Shown here piece after piece: positions 47,409 to 58,800 of a stretch of DNA of 64,000 nt (position 1 is the stretch's first letter; each line of letters starts with the position of its first letter). Below the pieces are notes generated by a model. It was given only the letters and a program-made list of their open reading frames with translations. It ran no database searches and was not told the DNA's origin. The stretch lies in NCBI GenBank assembly GCA_001599715.1, contig BCHU01000008.1, positions 1,178,001 through 1,242,000 on the forward strand. The letters run 5' to 3'. The DNA comes from Phaeotremella fagi (lineage: Eukaryota > Basidiomycota > Tremellomycetes > Tremellales > Phaeotremellaceae). The translations under genes and the position numbers were made by a program.

Positions 47409-47964
47409 CTAACCAGAAACAGCGTCTACCCAGAGTGTCGTACGATCCTCCCAATCCTTCCTCAACTTCAAACGAGGTTCTCGATCGTGATTCTGTCTAG
47501 AGCGATTGGGGGTCGATTTTGGAACACTGAGAGCATCATCGATTTCCAATTCAATATCGATTGTAGGCATCGCTTTTCTGATATTCTGAATAATCAAACG
47601 TTCGACCAAATCGTTCCATCCCACACAGTCCTCGTATTTTATGAGGGGTAAATAAGCTTTTCGTTCCTTCAACTGTCTAGCCTCCAACCTCATAGTGGCA
47701 AACGAAGTTGGGCGAACGAATTTTAAGTCTATTTCGCTGGTTGGTGGAACAGCACCATAGGATTGGCTTAGTTGGCTAATCAAATGGATGAATTGTTGAT
47801 CAAGGGCTTCTTTCATTTTTTTGGCTTCTTCAATAAGCTCTGTATCGGTTTCAGGCATAATGAGATATGCTGTGAGGACAGTAGCGCCTACGGTGACATT
47901 ACAATCCGTTTTATAGTAGAAATGTGGTCTTGGACTCTGACATTGAAGTTGAGGTTGATGACAT
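47409..47964 (-). pseudogene. Tandem orphan family member 5, apparently frameshifted
   Basis: A 149-codon frame (first ATG 47858, stop 47409) covers the family helix KKMKEALDQQFIHLISQLS, the core CVGWNDLVERLIIQNIRK and the C-terminal KDWEDRTTLWVDAV. Similarity to the sister genes continues upstream of that ATG in the same frame (NVTVGATVLTAYLIMPET), with no start codon there. An ATG at 47964 opens a frame one base off (MSSTSTSMSESKTTFLL) that ends at TAA near 47911-47913. The simplest reading is a one-base frameshift near 47900-47920 that broke the copy. A sequencing error or an unseen intron are alternatives; I found no canonical intron that joins the frames. Confidence 0.5.
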
Positions 47965-48087
47965 TATTGCCGGTCAAGAAAACGGGAGATTCGATATTTG
48001 GGTTTGAGAGTGGATGTTGATGAAGAGGAAAGGCGTTGGCTTACCTTTCTTTATAACTCAAGTTCACGCCTTCGTTTGGTGAAGGGT

Positions 48088-48428
48088 TCAACATGTCGGA
48101 TGTCGAAAACGAAAATTTGCAATCAAAGGTGTCATACAAAGTTGCGGATGTTTGATGTTAGCAGATAGGATATCTGGTTGGAAATTATCGCTCATCAACA
48201 TAACAACAGTATCTGCATAAATATTCCATAGTTCGTGATAATGAATTACATACTATCAAAGCATTTCCCCGCAAGTAGAGAGAAATCTATCAGCCCTAAG
48301 CGAAACCTCTCACCTTGCTCTCCTGATCCCAAAAGGACCAAGAAAGTATTGATGAGAAGCATTTGACAGGCTATGTCAACTACGACACTTCTTAATTTTG
48401 TATAGAATTCTATCTCCTCCAACGCCAT
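48088..48428 (-). CDS. Small orphan protein beside the tandem family
   Basis: Two exons (48254-48428, 48088-48212) joined across a 41-nt intron with good borders (GATA|GTATGT..TTATGCAG|ATACTG) give about 99 aa. The first part has a hydrophobic segment DIACQMLLINTFLVLLG, then GEQGERFRLGLIDFSLLAGK; the second contains VVMLMSDNFQPDILSANI. No similarity to the neighbouring family was seen and no domain is recognised. The long coding-like second exon and canonical intron support a gene, but short length keeps confidence modest. Confidence 0.4.
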
Positions 48429-49035
48429 ATAGTTATTCTTACGGTGCGATTTGAGTGCCGTGATAACTTGGTTTATGTCAGAGTTGGTTAAATATGTGAG
48501 GATTCAATCAAATGCTGCACTCGATGATTATATAGGACACAGAGAGGGGTGGTGATACATTTGATTCCGTTTATCTAATGACGTGGAGTTATATTTCTGT
48601 GCATTTTCTTTTCGAGGAGTTTCTTGCCACACTCGGACTTTCGGTGTTTTCATCCTTTACTGTTGAGTAAATTGACCTTTGACTTAGATTTTCGTTTTAC
48701 TCTTTATCCATCAATAATCATCAAAAGTACCGTGAGTAGTTCATTTATCATTCACTCCATTCCGATCCATTGGATATGATAGACGAGGGACAGCTACTGA
48801 TCTTAGTCTCTCTTTTTTCTCCCTTTTCAATCGACAATTTTCAATCAAAAAAATCAATAATTTGGAATTTTACATCTTGGTCGTCTCCTTGTCGAAATCG
48901 CACAACTCAAATCCATACGGAATATTATTACGTTCACCACAACTGTGTTATCATCAAACTCATCGGAAACTGTCTGGATTGTATACGATTTATTTGGAAC
49001 CTTCTTCGTGAATATTTTAATTGGAATAATAGAAA
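48429..49035. promoter_or_regulatory. Upstream region of eL36
   Basis: 607 bases between the small orphan and RPL36. A T/C-rich tract (CTCTCTTTTTTCTCCCTTTT, about 48808-48830) lies about 200 bases before the start, as is common in promoters or leaders of fungal ribosomal protein genes. No gene accepted. Confidence 0.45.
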
Positions 49036-49661
49036 ATGGCCGAAGTTTCAGCACCAACCCCCAGGTCCAGTAAGTCGTCTTTCTTGGTCGGAATGCAGTT
49101 TGGAGGATTATTTGGGACAAGATGGCAGAGCAACATTGACTGACTCATGTTTTAGACCTCAGATACGGTCGTAACAAGGGAAGACCAACCACTGTTATCC
49201 CAAAAACTGTTAAGCCATCCCACAAGAAAGGTGTCAAGACGTGAGTGTTCTTTCGTTTTGATGAGTGGATAAAATCGGAGAATTGGAATGGCAATGATCA
49301 GGACAGAACATAATTGCATGGTTATTGTTCGGTGGAATTGGGAGAGATGGAATAGGACAACATCAATTGAAGCTTTTACTGACATGGCCGTACAGCGAGA
49401 GAAAAACTTTTGTTGCCTCCATCATCCGTGAGGTCGCCGGTTTCTCACCATACGAGAAGAGAGTCATGGAATTGTTGAGAAACTCAAAGGACAAGAAGGC
49501 AAAGAAACTCACCAAGAAGAGAGTAGGTCGTCGTGATAAAACCTATCTGGAGGTCAATATCTAACTATCTGTCATAGCTCGGTACGCTCCTCCGTTCCAA
49601 GAGAAAGATCGAAGAGCTCTCCAACGTTATCCAAGAACAACGTCGTCAAGCCGGTCACTAA
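49036..49661 (+). CDS. RPL36: 60S ribosomal protein eL36
   Basis: Four exons encode about 103 aa. [11 protein letters not shown] joins [17 protein letters not shown] across a first intron (CCA|GTAAGT to TTTTAG|ACCTC). Then [47 protein letters not shown], and the last exon [20 protein letters not shown] ending QAGH. The I-R-E-V-x-G-F-x-P-Y-E-x-R-x-M-E-L-L motif identifies eL36 unmistakably. Strongly basic, cytosolic large subunit protein. Several introns in so short a coding sequence is normal for ribosomal protein genes in these fungi. I looked for snoRNAs in the introns and found none convincing. Confidence 0.95.
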
Positions 49662-49866
49662 ACGATTCTGTATCAATCGTTTGGGATTAGTGTATATGAT
49701 AGGGAGCTTTGGTGGTCTGTAGATTAGTCGAACATGACTTTGATGCAGTATTTCTTCAAATTGGAGTGGTGTTCTGGAACGCATATTTCGATCAATTTAC
49801 ATGATTGACTAAATATTATACTTGATATAAACCCATAGGGAAACCCTTCCGATTCTTGTGATTGAG

Positions 49867-50497
49867 CTAAATTCTCATCCAAACATCATTCTTCCGCTGC
49901 CGTATCTCAGCTTCTCGTGCTTTACTAACAGCCTCCGCATCACTCCTCTCATCAGCCGAAGGATCACCACCAGCATGTGCCCGATCACTCATCTGAGTGA
50001 AGAAATTTCCCCTGAAATGATTACCACGATGCCTCCAACCGAACTACACAATTGTCATATCAGATGAAATGTTTTTGGGGCCATAAATCTGAACTTACTT
50101 TAGCAACAGCTGTCAATACACCTATCCCCATACCAACACCTATACTGGGTGCAGCAAAGAATGCAATTCCACTACCGACAGTTCCGAGTAATCCACCACC
50201 AACAGCAGCAACTATAGCACCTACAGCAGCGTATTTCGCATAACGCAATAACCTCCTAACGATATATTTTATTGCGTATCTGAGATAAATAACAATCAAT
50301 ACTGTTTGACAACGACCAAACACTAGGTGGTAAGTAGGTAGGACTTACCGAGTGGTGGTTAAAGCTGAACGAGTCGCTATCGAACTAGGAGCCACCCCTG
50401 CTTTTTTACCAAGTGCCAGATATTTTATGTTGGTTTTGGCATTTTCTAATTTGCTAGATGATGGATCTAGAGAGGGTGGTTCTTTAGTCGTCGACAT
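49867..50497 (-). CDS. Small glycine-rich membrane protein, unknown function
   Basis: Three exons. Exon 1 (from 50497) encodes MSTTKEPPSLDPSSSKLENA, continuing to SALTTTR. Exon 2 encodes YAIKYIVRRLLRYAKYAAVG, then AIVAAVGGGLLGTVGSGIAF with G-x-x-x-G spacing and FAAPSIGVGMGIGVLTAVAK, two adjacent hydrophobic segments. Exon 3 encodes FGWRHRGNHFRGNFFTQMSD and a charged tail RAHAGGDPSADERSDAEAVS ending WMRI. About 160 aa. A glycine-zipper hairpin flanked by basic residues suits a small organelle membrane protein, possibly mitochondrial. No family recognised. Confidence 0.55.
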
Positions 50498-51330
50498 TTG
50501 GAAACGATTGATTCTCTGTAGAATGTATATGACTTATTTTTCAATTTCTGCTGTTTTAGATTGTGTCGATGACGTCTGACTCTACGAGTACTCACTCGTA
50601 CGGGAGTAATTTACGAGGATCAGCACAGTGGCGTTTCTAGATACAATATCGACGAACGAGAGAACTTGAATCCTTGCATGCATTCCCATGGTCTCTGCAT
50701 ACAGAAGACAGCGTTCCAATCCTGATATACTCTTGGACAGCAAGAATCAAAAACTCAAAAATGTCATGGATCATGAATACCACGAAACTGCAAAGTCGAT
50801 CTGGAGAACTCCGGTGGCGTACAAATTGAAAGATTGATCAAAGAACTTCAACACAACAGCTTTCCTGTTTCTCCCTGGGCAATGAAAGCGGAACTTCTTT
50901 GGGGTGTCGAACAGGAACCCATTCAAAGAGCTGTTTCCGCCCGCAGTCAAGCAAAATTTCGAGGGGCATCCGTGCCGAAAACAGGAACATCTTAACTTTA
51001 ACGACGAAAAATTTTCGAACATGGTTTATTTGTGCTGCCTTGGCACGCTCAGTCTCCAGACTTATGAGTGATAGATGAAGTGTCAATAACGTAAGATAGT
51101 TATTGCGCCATATTGACCTTGGTCAGCTTTGCTCAGACTTTGCTCAGTGTTCAGCAGTGCTTGCGAATGGTTGTTGTTAACTTGAGGAACTAAATATCAC
51201 ATTTAGACTTCCAAGATAAATTGAAAATGTGAAAACGGTCTGAAAACGGTTTCAAAAAGGTGGCATTTGCGGAATGGTAAAGAACTAACTGTTTCCATTT
51301 CTGATCAGACCTTTCATAATCTCGAGTAAG
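50498..51330. other. Divergent intergenic region of 833 bp
   Basis: Contains a partly open plus-strand stretch around 50880-51066 and a minus-strand frame at 50771-51022; neither has a credible start, splice pattern or domain. GCTCAG recurs near 51130-51150. The rest is promoter-like AT-rich sequence. Confidence 0.4.
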
Positions 51331-52300
51331 ATGATTAAATTGATTTTTATCTGGTTCACTGTGTTGCTAGTTTGCTCAGCTATCATCATCCCTCCTGTTT
51401 CTGATGTCGGCAAACGACTAGAGGGAAAGGCAGTCACTAATGGTGAACTCATTCGTCGAGGTTTACCTTTGAAGTCCCCTAAGCGTTTGTACGATTCTAC
51501 CAAAGTCAGGGGTACGTTCAAGTTCACGTTCGATGAAAATCTGATTATAAACAGCCCTTGCCCCTCGCCATTCACCTGGTCAAAACACTTATATCAAAGG
51601 CTACGATTATACTGGTAAAGATATTGGATATCTGTTTGGGACGGGAAACAATGTAAATTTTCAATTCACGGTAAGTAACTACGACTAACGTAGAATCCAC
51701 AATGAGAGTGTCTTGTTTGATATATTGATCCCTTTTACCATAGACTACAAAAACATCGGCACTGACTGTATCTGGAACTATAACTTTTGGGACCGCTCAA
51801 TCGATTAGTATTCTAGATCAAGATGGGACAGCTGGATATATCTCACCTACCGACTTCAACTCGTATCGTCTACCAGCTGGTCAAGCGTAGGTCTAAGCTC
51901 TTCCTTTGGTTCCAAGACTGATATAATTCCTTTATCTTTAGATTGAAAGTCTTCGATTACTCCTCAACAGTCACCGACCCAGAATTCGTTCTAACTTCTG
52001 ATCCAGGGTAAGTCGATTGTCTATGCAGTATCTACACAACGATTTCTAACACAGTATCACCCGTACAGACCAATCGGTTACCTAAACAAAGATTACACAG
52101 AAACCATACAAAACGGTCCGAAGACTTATCCCAACCCTCAAACCTACACCCCATTGAATTTCTATTATAAATCAATCTACCCGAATGATATCTGGATAAC
52201 CAACAAGGCTAGTAACATCAACGGTCCACAGACTGGTTTAGGTCAGGATTATACTGAGAACGATAAGATCACTTTGGCTTTTGTTGACGAGTACCCTTGA
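51331..52300 (+). CDS. Secreted protein with RRGLPLKSPK motif, tandem copy 1
   Basis: MIKLIFIWFTVLLVCSAIII is a signal peptide. Next comes TNGELIRRGLPLKSPKRLYD-S-T-K, a motif of the form N-G-x-x-x-R-R-G-L-P-L-x-x-P known to me from basidiomycete secreted proteins, with a dibasic R-R that could be a processing site. The mature part, in five or six exons, contains TYIKGYDYTGKDIGYLFG, LTVSGTITFGTAQSISI, DPEFVLTSDPG and ends YTENDKITLAFVDEYP. It aligns end to end with the gene at 52840-53873. No membrane anchor and almost no cysteine in the mature region. Probably a soluble, beta-rich secreted protein; role unknown. Confidence 0.75.
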
Positions 52301-52839
52301 GAGCGGATGGATTTATCGCTCGGTTTTCCTCTTTCTATCGTAGTTATTTCTGTTCTTTTTTAGTCTGGACATTTCCCATCAGTGAACTCTGCAGAGTGAT
52401 TCTAGTACTGCATAGCGGATCTACGTAATGTATTCTCAAAACAAACGCCATCTGCCGTTATAGATTCAGGTACCCACCGTTACATACTCATCCGCCATCC
52501 ACCTTTAGCACCCTCCCTCAAAAACTATGAATTCACTTTCATAAGAAGCGTAGGATAGGTATGAACGTGATGTTTTCCAGACTGTTCCCACAGTAACGTA
52601 AACCGACATTCTAGAGAGTTTCAAGGGTTATTTCCATGAACCGAATAACGATTTTTGTGTACTAGTTACGAAAGGCTTTTGACGGTGTGCTCTCGTACGG
52701 AACTACTGATTAGGTGGTCAGCGTAGAGCTGATGAAATTCTACGGAGGTACATTGATCTGTGTTTATGGCCAGACCAACTAACGGTGCATGCTATAATTG
52801 CCTTTTCATCTTTGACCCAGACCGAATGAGATCGCCAAA
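52301..52839. other. Spacer between tandem secreted-protein genes
   Basis: 539 bases containing the 3' flank of copy 1 and the promoter of copy 2. No additional gene or repeat was seen. Confidence 0.5.
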
Positions 52840-53873
52840 ATGAAATTCATCAGTGTTATTCTGATAGCGTTGCTGACTTGTTCTGCAACTGTGATTCCAC
52901 CTTCAGATGTTTCAGTACATGAAAGAATTGGGTACACCAATGGAGATCGTATTCGACGAGGTTTACCGCTAAAATCACCTAAGACGTTGTATGATGCGAC
53001 TAAACCTAGAGGTCAGTGTTATACTTGATTGAAAAAAAAATCGGATCGTTACTGAATGAGCTTCTTTCCCATCTTTTTCAGCACTTCAACCTCGTCAATC
53101 CCCTACTCTCCAAACTTATATCAAAGGAACCGACGTCAATGGTATTGATCTAGGATACATTTACGTTTATCCCAATTCTATTAATTTGGGTTTTACAGTG
53201 AGTCTCCGATCCTTCTCTCATCTCCGTTCGGAAAATGATGACTGATCACTGAAACTTTGCTGGTACATGTTAGAAAACAAAATCTTTAGCTTGTTATGTC
53301 GTACCAGGAACTATAACTTTTGGCAATTCGCAAACTATCAAATTACAATGCGGTGGAAGTACTGGATATATATATTCTGATCCTGATACCTATACATATG
53401 AATTGAATGGCCAAACATTCACCGCACAAAGGTAAGTACTGTTATTTGTCGGTCTGGTCATCAATTTTGAATGGCTGGATAATGCTAACCTCCTGTCTAT
53501 CATTTTTATAGTATAAGAGTATTTGGATATTCAACAACCGAAACCCCCGATTCAGAATTTGTTCTCACTTCAGATCCAGGGTGAGTGAATCCCAATCCTT
53601 CTTTGGTGATGTAAATAAGAAAAACAGCTGAAACTGTACAAACCAAGTGACATTCGATATACGATCAGTGGTAGACCTTACTACACTGTGATCGGTGGAG
53701 TGACAACAATCGAACCAACGGTCCATCAACTTGCTTTCTACTATCGAAGTGAATATATAAGTTACGTTTGGGCTGCTAATTCAGCTTCTGATATCGACGC
53801 TCTCTCACCCCAGACTGCTGATTATACTGAACAAGATCAAATCACTTTGGCTTTCGTTGATGAATTCCCATAA
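52840..53873 (+). CDS. Secreted protein with RRGLPLKSPK motif, tandem copy 2
   Basis: Paralogue of the preceding gene. MKFISVILIALLTCSATVIP is the signal peptide. YTNGDRIRRGLPLKSPKTLY, then D-A-T-K-P-R, repeats the motif of copy 1. TYIKGTDVNGIDLGYIYV, VVPGTITFGNSQTIKLQ, DSEFVLTSDPG and YTEQDQITLAFVDEFP correspond block by block. Intron positions also appear to match, so the pair arose by tandem duplication of the whole gene, followed by considerable divergence. A cysteine pair (SLACYVV and LQCGG) is present here but not in copy 1. Function unknown. Confidence 0.75.
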
Positions 53874-54283
53874 AAGCTGGTGTCCAAGAGGAGGGAGAAT
53901 GGCACTACTGCGCGGAGTAGCGCCACGAATTATCAATTCCAGTATTATACTGTCTTTGGGCAGATGGTTTATGAATTTTCTCTGTGCAGCGCATTCTGAT
54001 GGAACTGATATGTATTCATGGACTTTGCTTTCAACTCGCTCGTGCATATGACTGAATGCAAGGACTTTGAATGTACATTTGAAGGTAACAGGTAAAACTC
54101 GAAGATGATTTCGTAACTTAGCGCGCCGGTTTACTCGTCATCGTTTTTCGTCAACTAAAATTAAAGCATTCAAATCGAACGTTTTTGGTAAAACTTCCAA
54201 TTTCATCTACAATTCATATTATCATCTTGCAAATCATCTCAACATCGTCTCTCATCTAAAGAGAACCGAGATACAAAGACAGA
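53874..54283. other. Intergenic, no gene seen
   Basis: 410 bases between the second secreted-protein gene and the KHE1-type gene. A pyrimidine-biased leader (TCATCTTGCAAATCATCTC at about 54221-54239) precedes the latter. Nothing else. Confidence 0.5.
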
Positions 54284-55531
54284 ATGAGAAGTTCAATCAT
54301 AGCCAGATCAAACCATCCATTCAGGATATTAGCTCTTCCCCTCGCACGCATCCCCAAACCCAATCAACCATCTCCAACCCCTACCTCGACTTCAACTCCA
54401 ACGAAACCACCAACCCCATTGATACTCTACCACGTCTCCCAACCCCCAGTCGAAGAGTCTGACAAAAAACCACCAATCTACGATAGGGCGTTACAGCGAG
54501 CTTCGAAGGAATGGTTGAAATTGGGTGAGAAGGATAAGAAAAGTTGGATGTATTGGTTCTGGGCTCGTGGGGAGGGTTTGATGGATAAGATTGATTATGA
54601 GGAATGGGCTTTGAAGGGGATCGTTGAAGGCCAGGGGGTGGGGATTGCTAAAGAGGGTGAAGTGCAGAAGAGGATTGAGGTATGTGTGTGATTTGGTTTT
54701 CCTTTGTAGTGTACCATCATTGATTTGGTTTAGATACCATTACTTCATCCAACGTTTGAAGATCAACCTCTACCAACGCTACTACCCAAATTACATAGAC
54801 ATCTATTACATCGTATCCCCTACCATCGAAAATACATGATAAGAGCTTTAATAGCGTAAGTTGCATCAACTACCCTTTAGTCACAAAAGAGCTAATAAAT
54901 GACGATGAATAGATCACCACTAACAGCTCCATTCGCACTTATCCCAGTAATTCCAAATTTCCCATTATTCTACGTCCTCTGGAGAGCTTGGTCACATTAC
55001 AAAGCGTGGAGGGGTGCAACCTATCTAGAACAACTATTGAAATTAGGTATGATAGTTGAAAAACCATCCAAAGAATTAGACGAGATTTACATTGAATCAT
55101 CTAAACATTCTACTACGGCAAACGTACCTGTTTCTGGTGAAGGTGAAAAGATTAATCAGATTCAAGAGAAAATCGATGAATCCCAATCTGAGGTTACTAC
55201 TACAACAGATTCTTTACCTAAACAAGCGATCGGTCAAGGTCCAGCACCAGATGGAACTTCAACAACCCCAGAATTGATTTATCAAACCGAACCAAAATCA
55301 AAACCCAAACATCGTGGTTTATTACTTCAACCCAGTTCTATACCGATCTTACAGAAGACTTTTAACCTTGCTCCTAATGAGGTTGTGGATATTCATAGAG
55401 CTGTTGAACAAGCTGATTTGAGATTGTGGAAGGCTGAGGAAGGGGCTGGGGCTGAGACTGGTTCGAAGGAGGGTGGTGGTGGTGATTCTGGCAAGAAGGG
55501 TACTGAGTGGAGAGGTAATTTACATAGATAG
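54284..55531 (+). CDS. Mitochondrial K+/H+ exchange-related protein (KHE1 family)
   Basis: MRSSIIARSNHPFRILALPL is a basic mitochondrial-type leader. The middle has ASKEWLKLGEKDKKSWMYWF and DYEEWALKGIVEGQ. A 3-exon arrangement leads to the diagnostic block SPLTAPFALIPVIPNFPLFY followed by VLWRAWSHYKAWRGATYLE, which marks the Mit_KHE1 family (yeast YDL183C relatives), proteins implicated in mitochondrial potassium/proton exchange. The C-terminal region is low-complexity, with LNLAPNEVVDIHRAVEQ-like FNLAPNEVVDIHRAVEQADL near the end, again typical. Expected in the mitochondrial inner membrane. Start ATG at 54284; stop after GNLHR at 55531. Confidence 0.85.
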
Positions 55532-55857
55532 ATGGAAATGGGATATTTCGGTTAGAAGTTTGGGATTATATACATGTCAATTTATGGTCAACACTGTTTG
55601 ACTGGACTTTGAACTCTTTCAAAAATCGTATTTCAAAAAATTCATTCATACTCGTATCTACTTGTCCATTGTATATCATCAAATATCCACAACGTGGATA
55701 GAAAAAAAAACAAACCATTCATGCATCAAATCGTTAATCACAGATATACCGGGGTTTATAAACTACGAAGACAAGTAAGGAAAGGACACGATCTCGAAAA
55801 ATCCATGATTTTCTTTTGTTACAACATTCCAAGAAATCTCATAAGTCAATCCAAAAA
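55532..55857. other. Convergent 3' region
   Basis: 326 bases between the stops of the KHE1-type gene and AP-2 alpha. Has TTTCAAAAATCG/TTTCAAAAAATTC near-repeats at 55616-55643, likely 3' untranslated sequence. The plus-strand frame here and beyond is antisense to AP-2 alpha. Confidence 0.5.
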
Positions 55858-58800
55858 TCATGAAGACGCCGTATCAGCGTTAAGAGGTTTCGCAGCTAAT
55901 CTAAGGATCTCCGCTGAGACATCATCGTTAGTCGATCTTATAGTTAATCGACAAAGTTTGGCTTCTTTATTTGGTTCTAATCGACCGAGGATACCACTAG
56001 ATTGATCGTTTTTTGGTCAGCTTTTAGTTATCATTTATAGTTAAAGCTAGCTTACACTTTACCGGTTGATGACATGTGTAGAACACCGGCGATCACGAGC
56101 TAAGATATTGTTAAGAATCAGTATTGAGTTTTGTATGATATAGATTGTTGGACTAACGTTTGAAGGGTTTGGATCGATATTGGGTAACAACGATAATCTG
56201 TTTCCACCCATTACTTTAGTTTGTCTTGCCAAATCAACATCTCCAGCTGATGTGAGTTTGATAGGGAAAATGAGTTGAGCTTCACGGGGTGGTCCTATCA
56301 ACAACTATCAGTGCTGTAATAATTACACCAAGAATTCAATCTCAACGTACCACCAATAATCTTCCATCTTTCAAAGAAAGCGGCAGATTCCAAAGAAACA
56401 CCTTCAACGAATCGACTCAAAACAACGGGAAGTCTCAGCACCAAAGTTTGGAAACTACCAGCCAAATAACTGAGTCTCAACACTGGTGATTCAGAGAAAT
56501 AACCTTTACATTCGACATGAATCATTTCCTGTACTTGTGCCAAACCGCCGATCGAGTTGACTGGTTCATCATGGAATTCCGTTTTCAAAGCTGCCGGATC
56601 GGGGTTATCGATGGTACATGTTAGATTCGTGAATGGGGTCGAGATTTTGTTACCGAAGAATAAAGCTATTCGACCTAAGGAACCGTGATATTCTGCTTTG
56701 ATACCTATTTGAATTTGTTTGTCTTCGAACAGTATTCCTTCGGTGGAGTAACTGAGTCGTTCGAACCACTGAGAAAAACATGAGTTTGGCGGATGAAGAA
56801 ATCCCAATGGCAGAGACTCACTTTATCTACGTTTGGTCCGACAGTCAAAGGTGCCAAGAGAGTTGTTGGCACTCCTCCCAGTGTCGCCGTTGTAGGTTTA
56901 AGCATTTCGTCGACAGTAATCTCAGGACCGTTCCCATTACCGTTCCCATTAATGTGAGAAGACGGTTCTACCACTCCCTGAGACAAAAGAGGTTCATCTT
57001 GAACAGTAACTCCTCCCCTCATATCCAATCCAGCCAAGGAAGACATGATATCATCCGTAGCATCAGAAGTCGATGCTCCCATCATGGTATCAATATTAGA
57101 TGACATGGTACGTTGAGTCTTTGGTGGTGGTGCCGTTGCAGCTTGAACGTAAGCAGGTTGTTTAGGAAGAGATTGTTCGATAGGAGATGAAGAATCCCCA
57201 GTTCCTTTTCTGAACGATTTGAACCTTTCCAATTCCCGTTGATTGTTTTCATCTTTGCCTCCTATGACCCATGTACGTTTGTCCTGAGCTTTATCACCTT
57301 TACTATGAAGTCGACTCAGGAGGGCCGATTCTCTTTCCGGGAATACAGGCATTTCTTCACAGACCGTTTGAAGCAGTTCATCGTTATCATCACGTTGGGC
57401 TAGGGCTAAATATTCGCATGCTCTTTGTTGAAGTTCGGCGTCGAGTACATGTCGATATCGTTCGAAAATGTTCAACAGATGATCTTTGATTTCGGGGAAG
57501 AGGTTTACCCACTGAAGGTGGGTCAGTCACAACTTTTGTTCACGAAGTCATGAAACTCACTTTGATATACGTCGTTAGGAGTAAAGCACGGGTTGGAGCG
57601 GTACACAAATTGACTTTAGAATGTAACGCGTGGAATTGTTCGATAGGACTACATCCAGGTTCGTTGGCGATCAAATGACCGAATTCACCCAGGATATAAC
57701 CTGCGAATCAATCAGTAAGGACTCTTGTATAACAAACAGTTCAACATACCTCCAACTTTGATCATGTTCTCATGACACGTCGCTGCCCTTAAATGATGGA
57801 AGACAGCAGCTGCAGCATATTGCTGCAAATCTTCATTGTTCGTGACAAGCTGAACTACTCTGTACCATACCTCTGCGCCGACGTGATCGCCAGCAGCAGA
57901 GATAAGTTGCAGGATAGTATCGACATACCATTCGTACTGAAATGAAATTGTCAGTTAAACAGCCAGAGGGTCCAGCGAACTAACTAACCTCGGTTGCAAA
58001 CCTTTCAGTCAGAATAGCAATTTTCAAAACCATCTCTTCCCTCAAATTGTAATCAGCGACCTGTAGATATCGAACCAATTCTCCAACAACGACCTTTGAA
58101 TTTGACGTATCACACATGGAATAAAGTAAATCTAGAGCCCGTCTTCTTACTGAAATATCTCGATCTTTGAGCGATAAAATGATTGTTTCTTGATGCTTCT
58201 TGACTGGTTCCAAGGACGTGGAGCAAGCTGCTAAATGAGCCATAGCGTCAAGACCTAGATATCTGACGTTCGTCTCTTTGGCTAGAATGAATCTGCCGAG
58301 AAGTATGGCTGCGTTGGCGACGACTGTTGATTCGGGGTCTACGTGAATGGCTAGATTTATTGCCTCGAAAAGGACAGAGTTTTGAGCGTTGTTGTGTTGA
58401 ACGTTCTGTATAATTTATCAGTGTTCTTCGTAGGAGATGAGCAGTAAGGACTCACTCTCGGCGTCTCCTGCGACATGTCGATGATAGCTTGTAGGATGTT
58501 GTTGATCATTTGGATAAGTTGTGGATTATCTGTGGAGTATAAGCGAGCGTTTGCAAATTTTGTGATTAGTTAACACGCACCTGGTGGTGGGTAGTACTGC
58601 AGTAAACGAAGTAACTTGATTTGAAGCCATGGATTGGGGACCTAAAGGGGTGTGAGCTATGGCTCCAAAACAAGAAAGTCGAAAGCTCACCTTGTAATAA
58701 ACATATTCTGCAGGGTACTCTCCATCAAAGATAATCTAAGACACCATCATCGTCAGTACCCCAAAGTCTCTTTAACACTGCACATCCACCTACCCTATCC

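Noticed and set aside
49242..49395. Possible C/D-box snoRNA in an eL36 intron
   Set aside because: TTGATGAG and CTGA can be found, but there is no proper C box, terminal stem or box spacing; the CTGAC near the end is better read as the branch site.
55694..56005. 103-codon plus-strand frame
   Set aside because: Antisense to the last exon of AP-2 alpha, where the minus strand carries the conserved [16 protein letters not shown] block.
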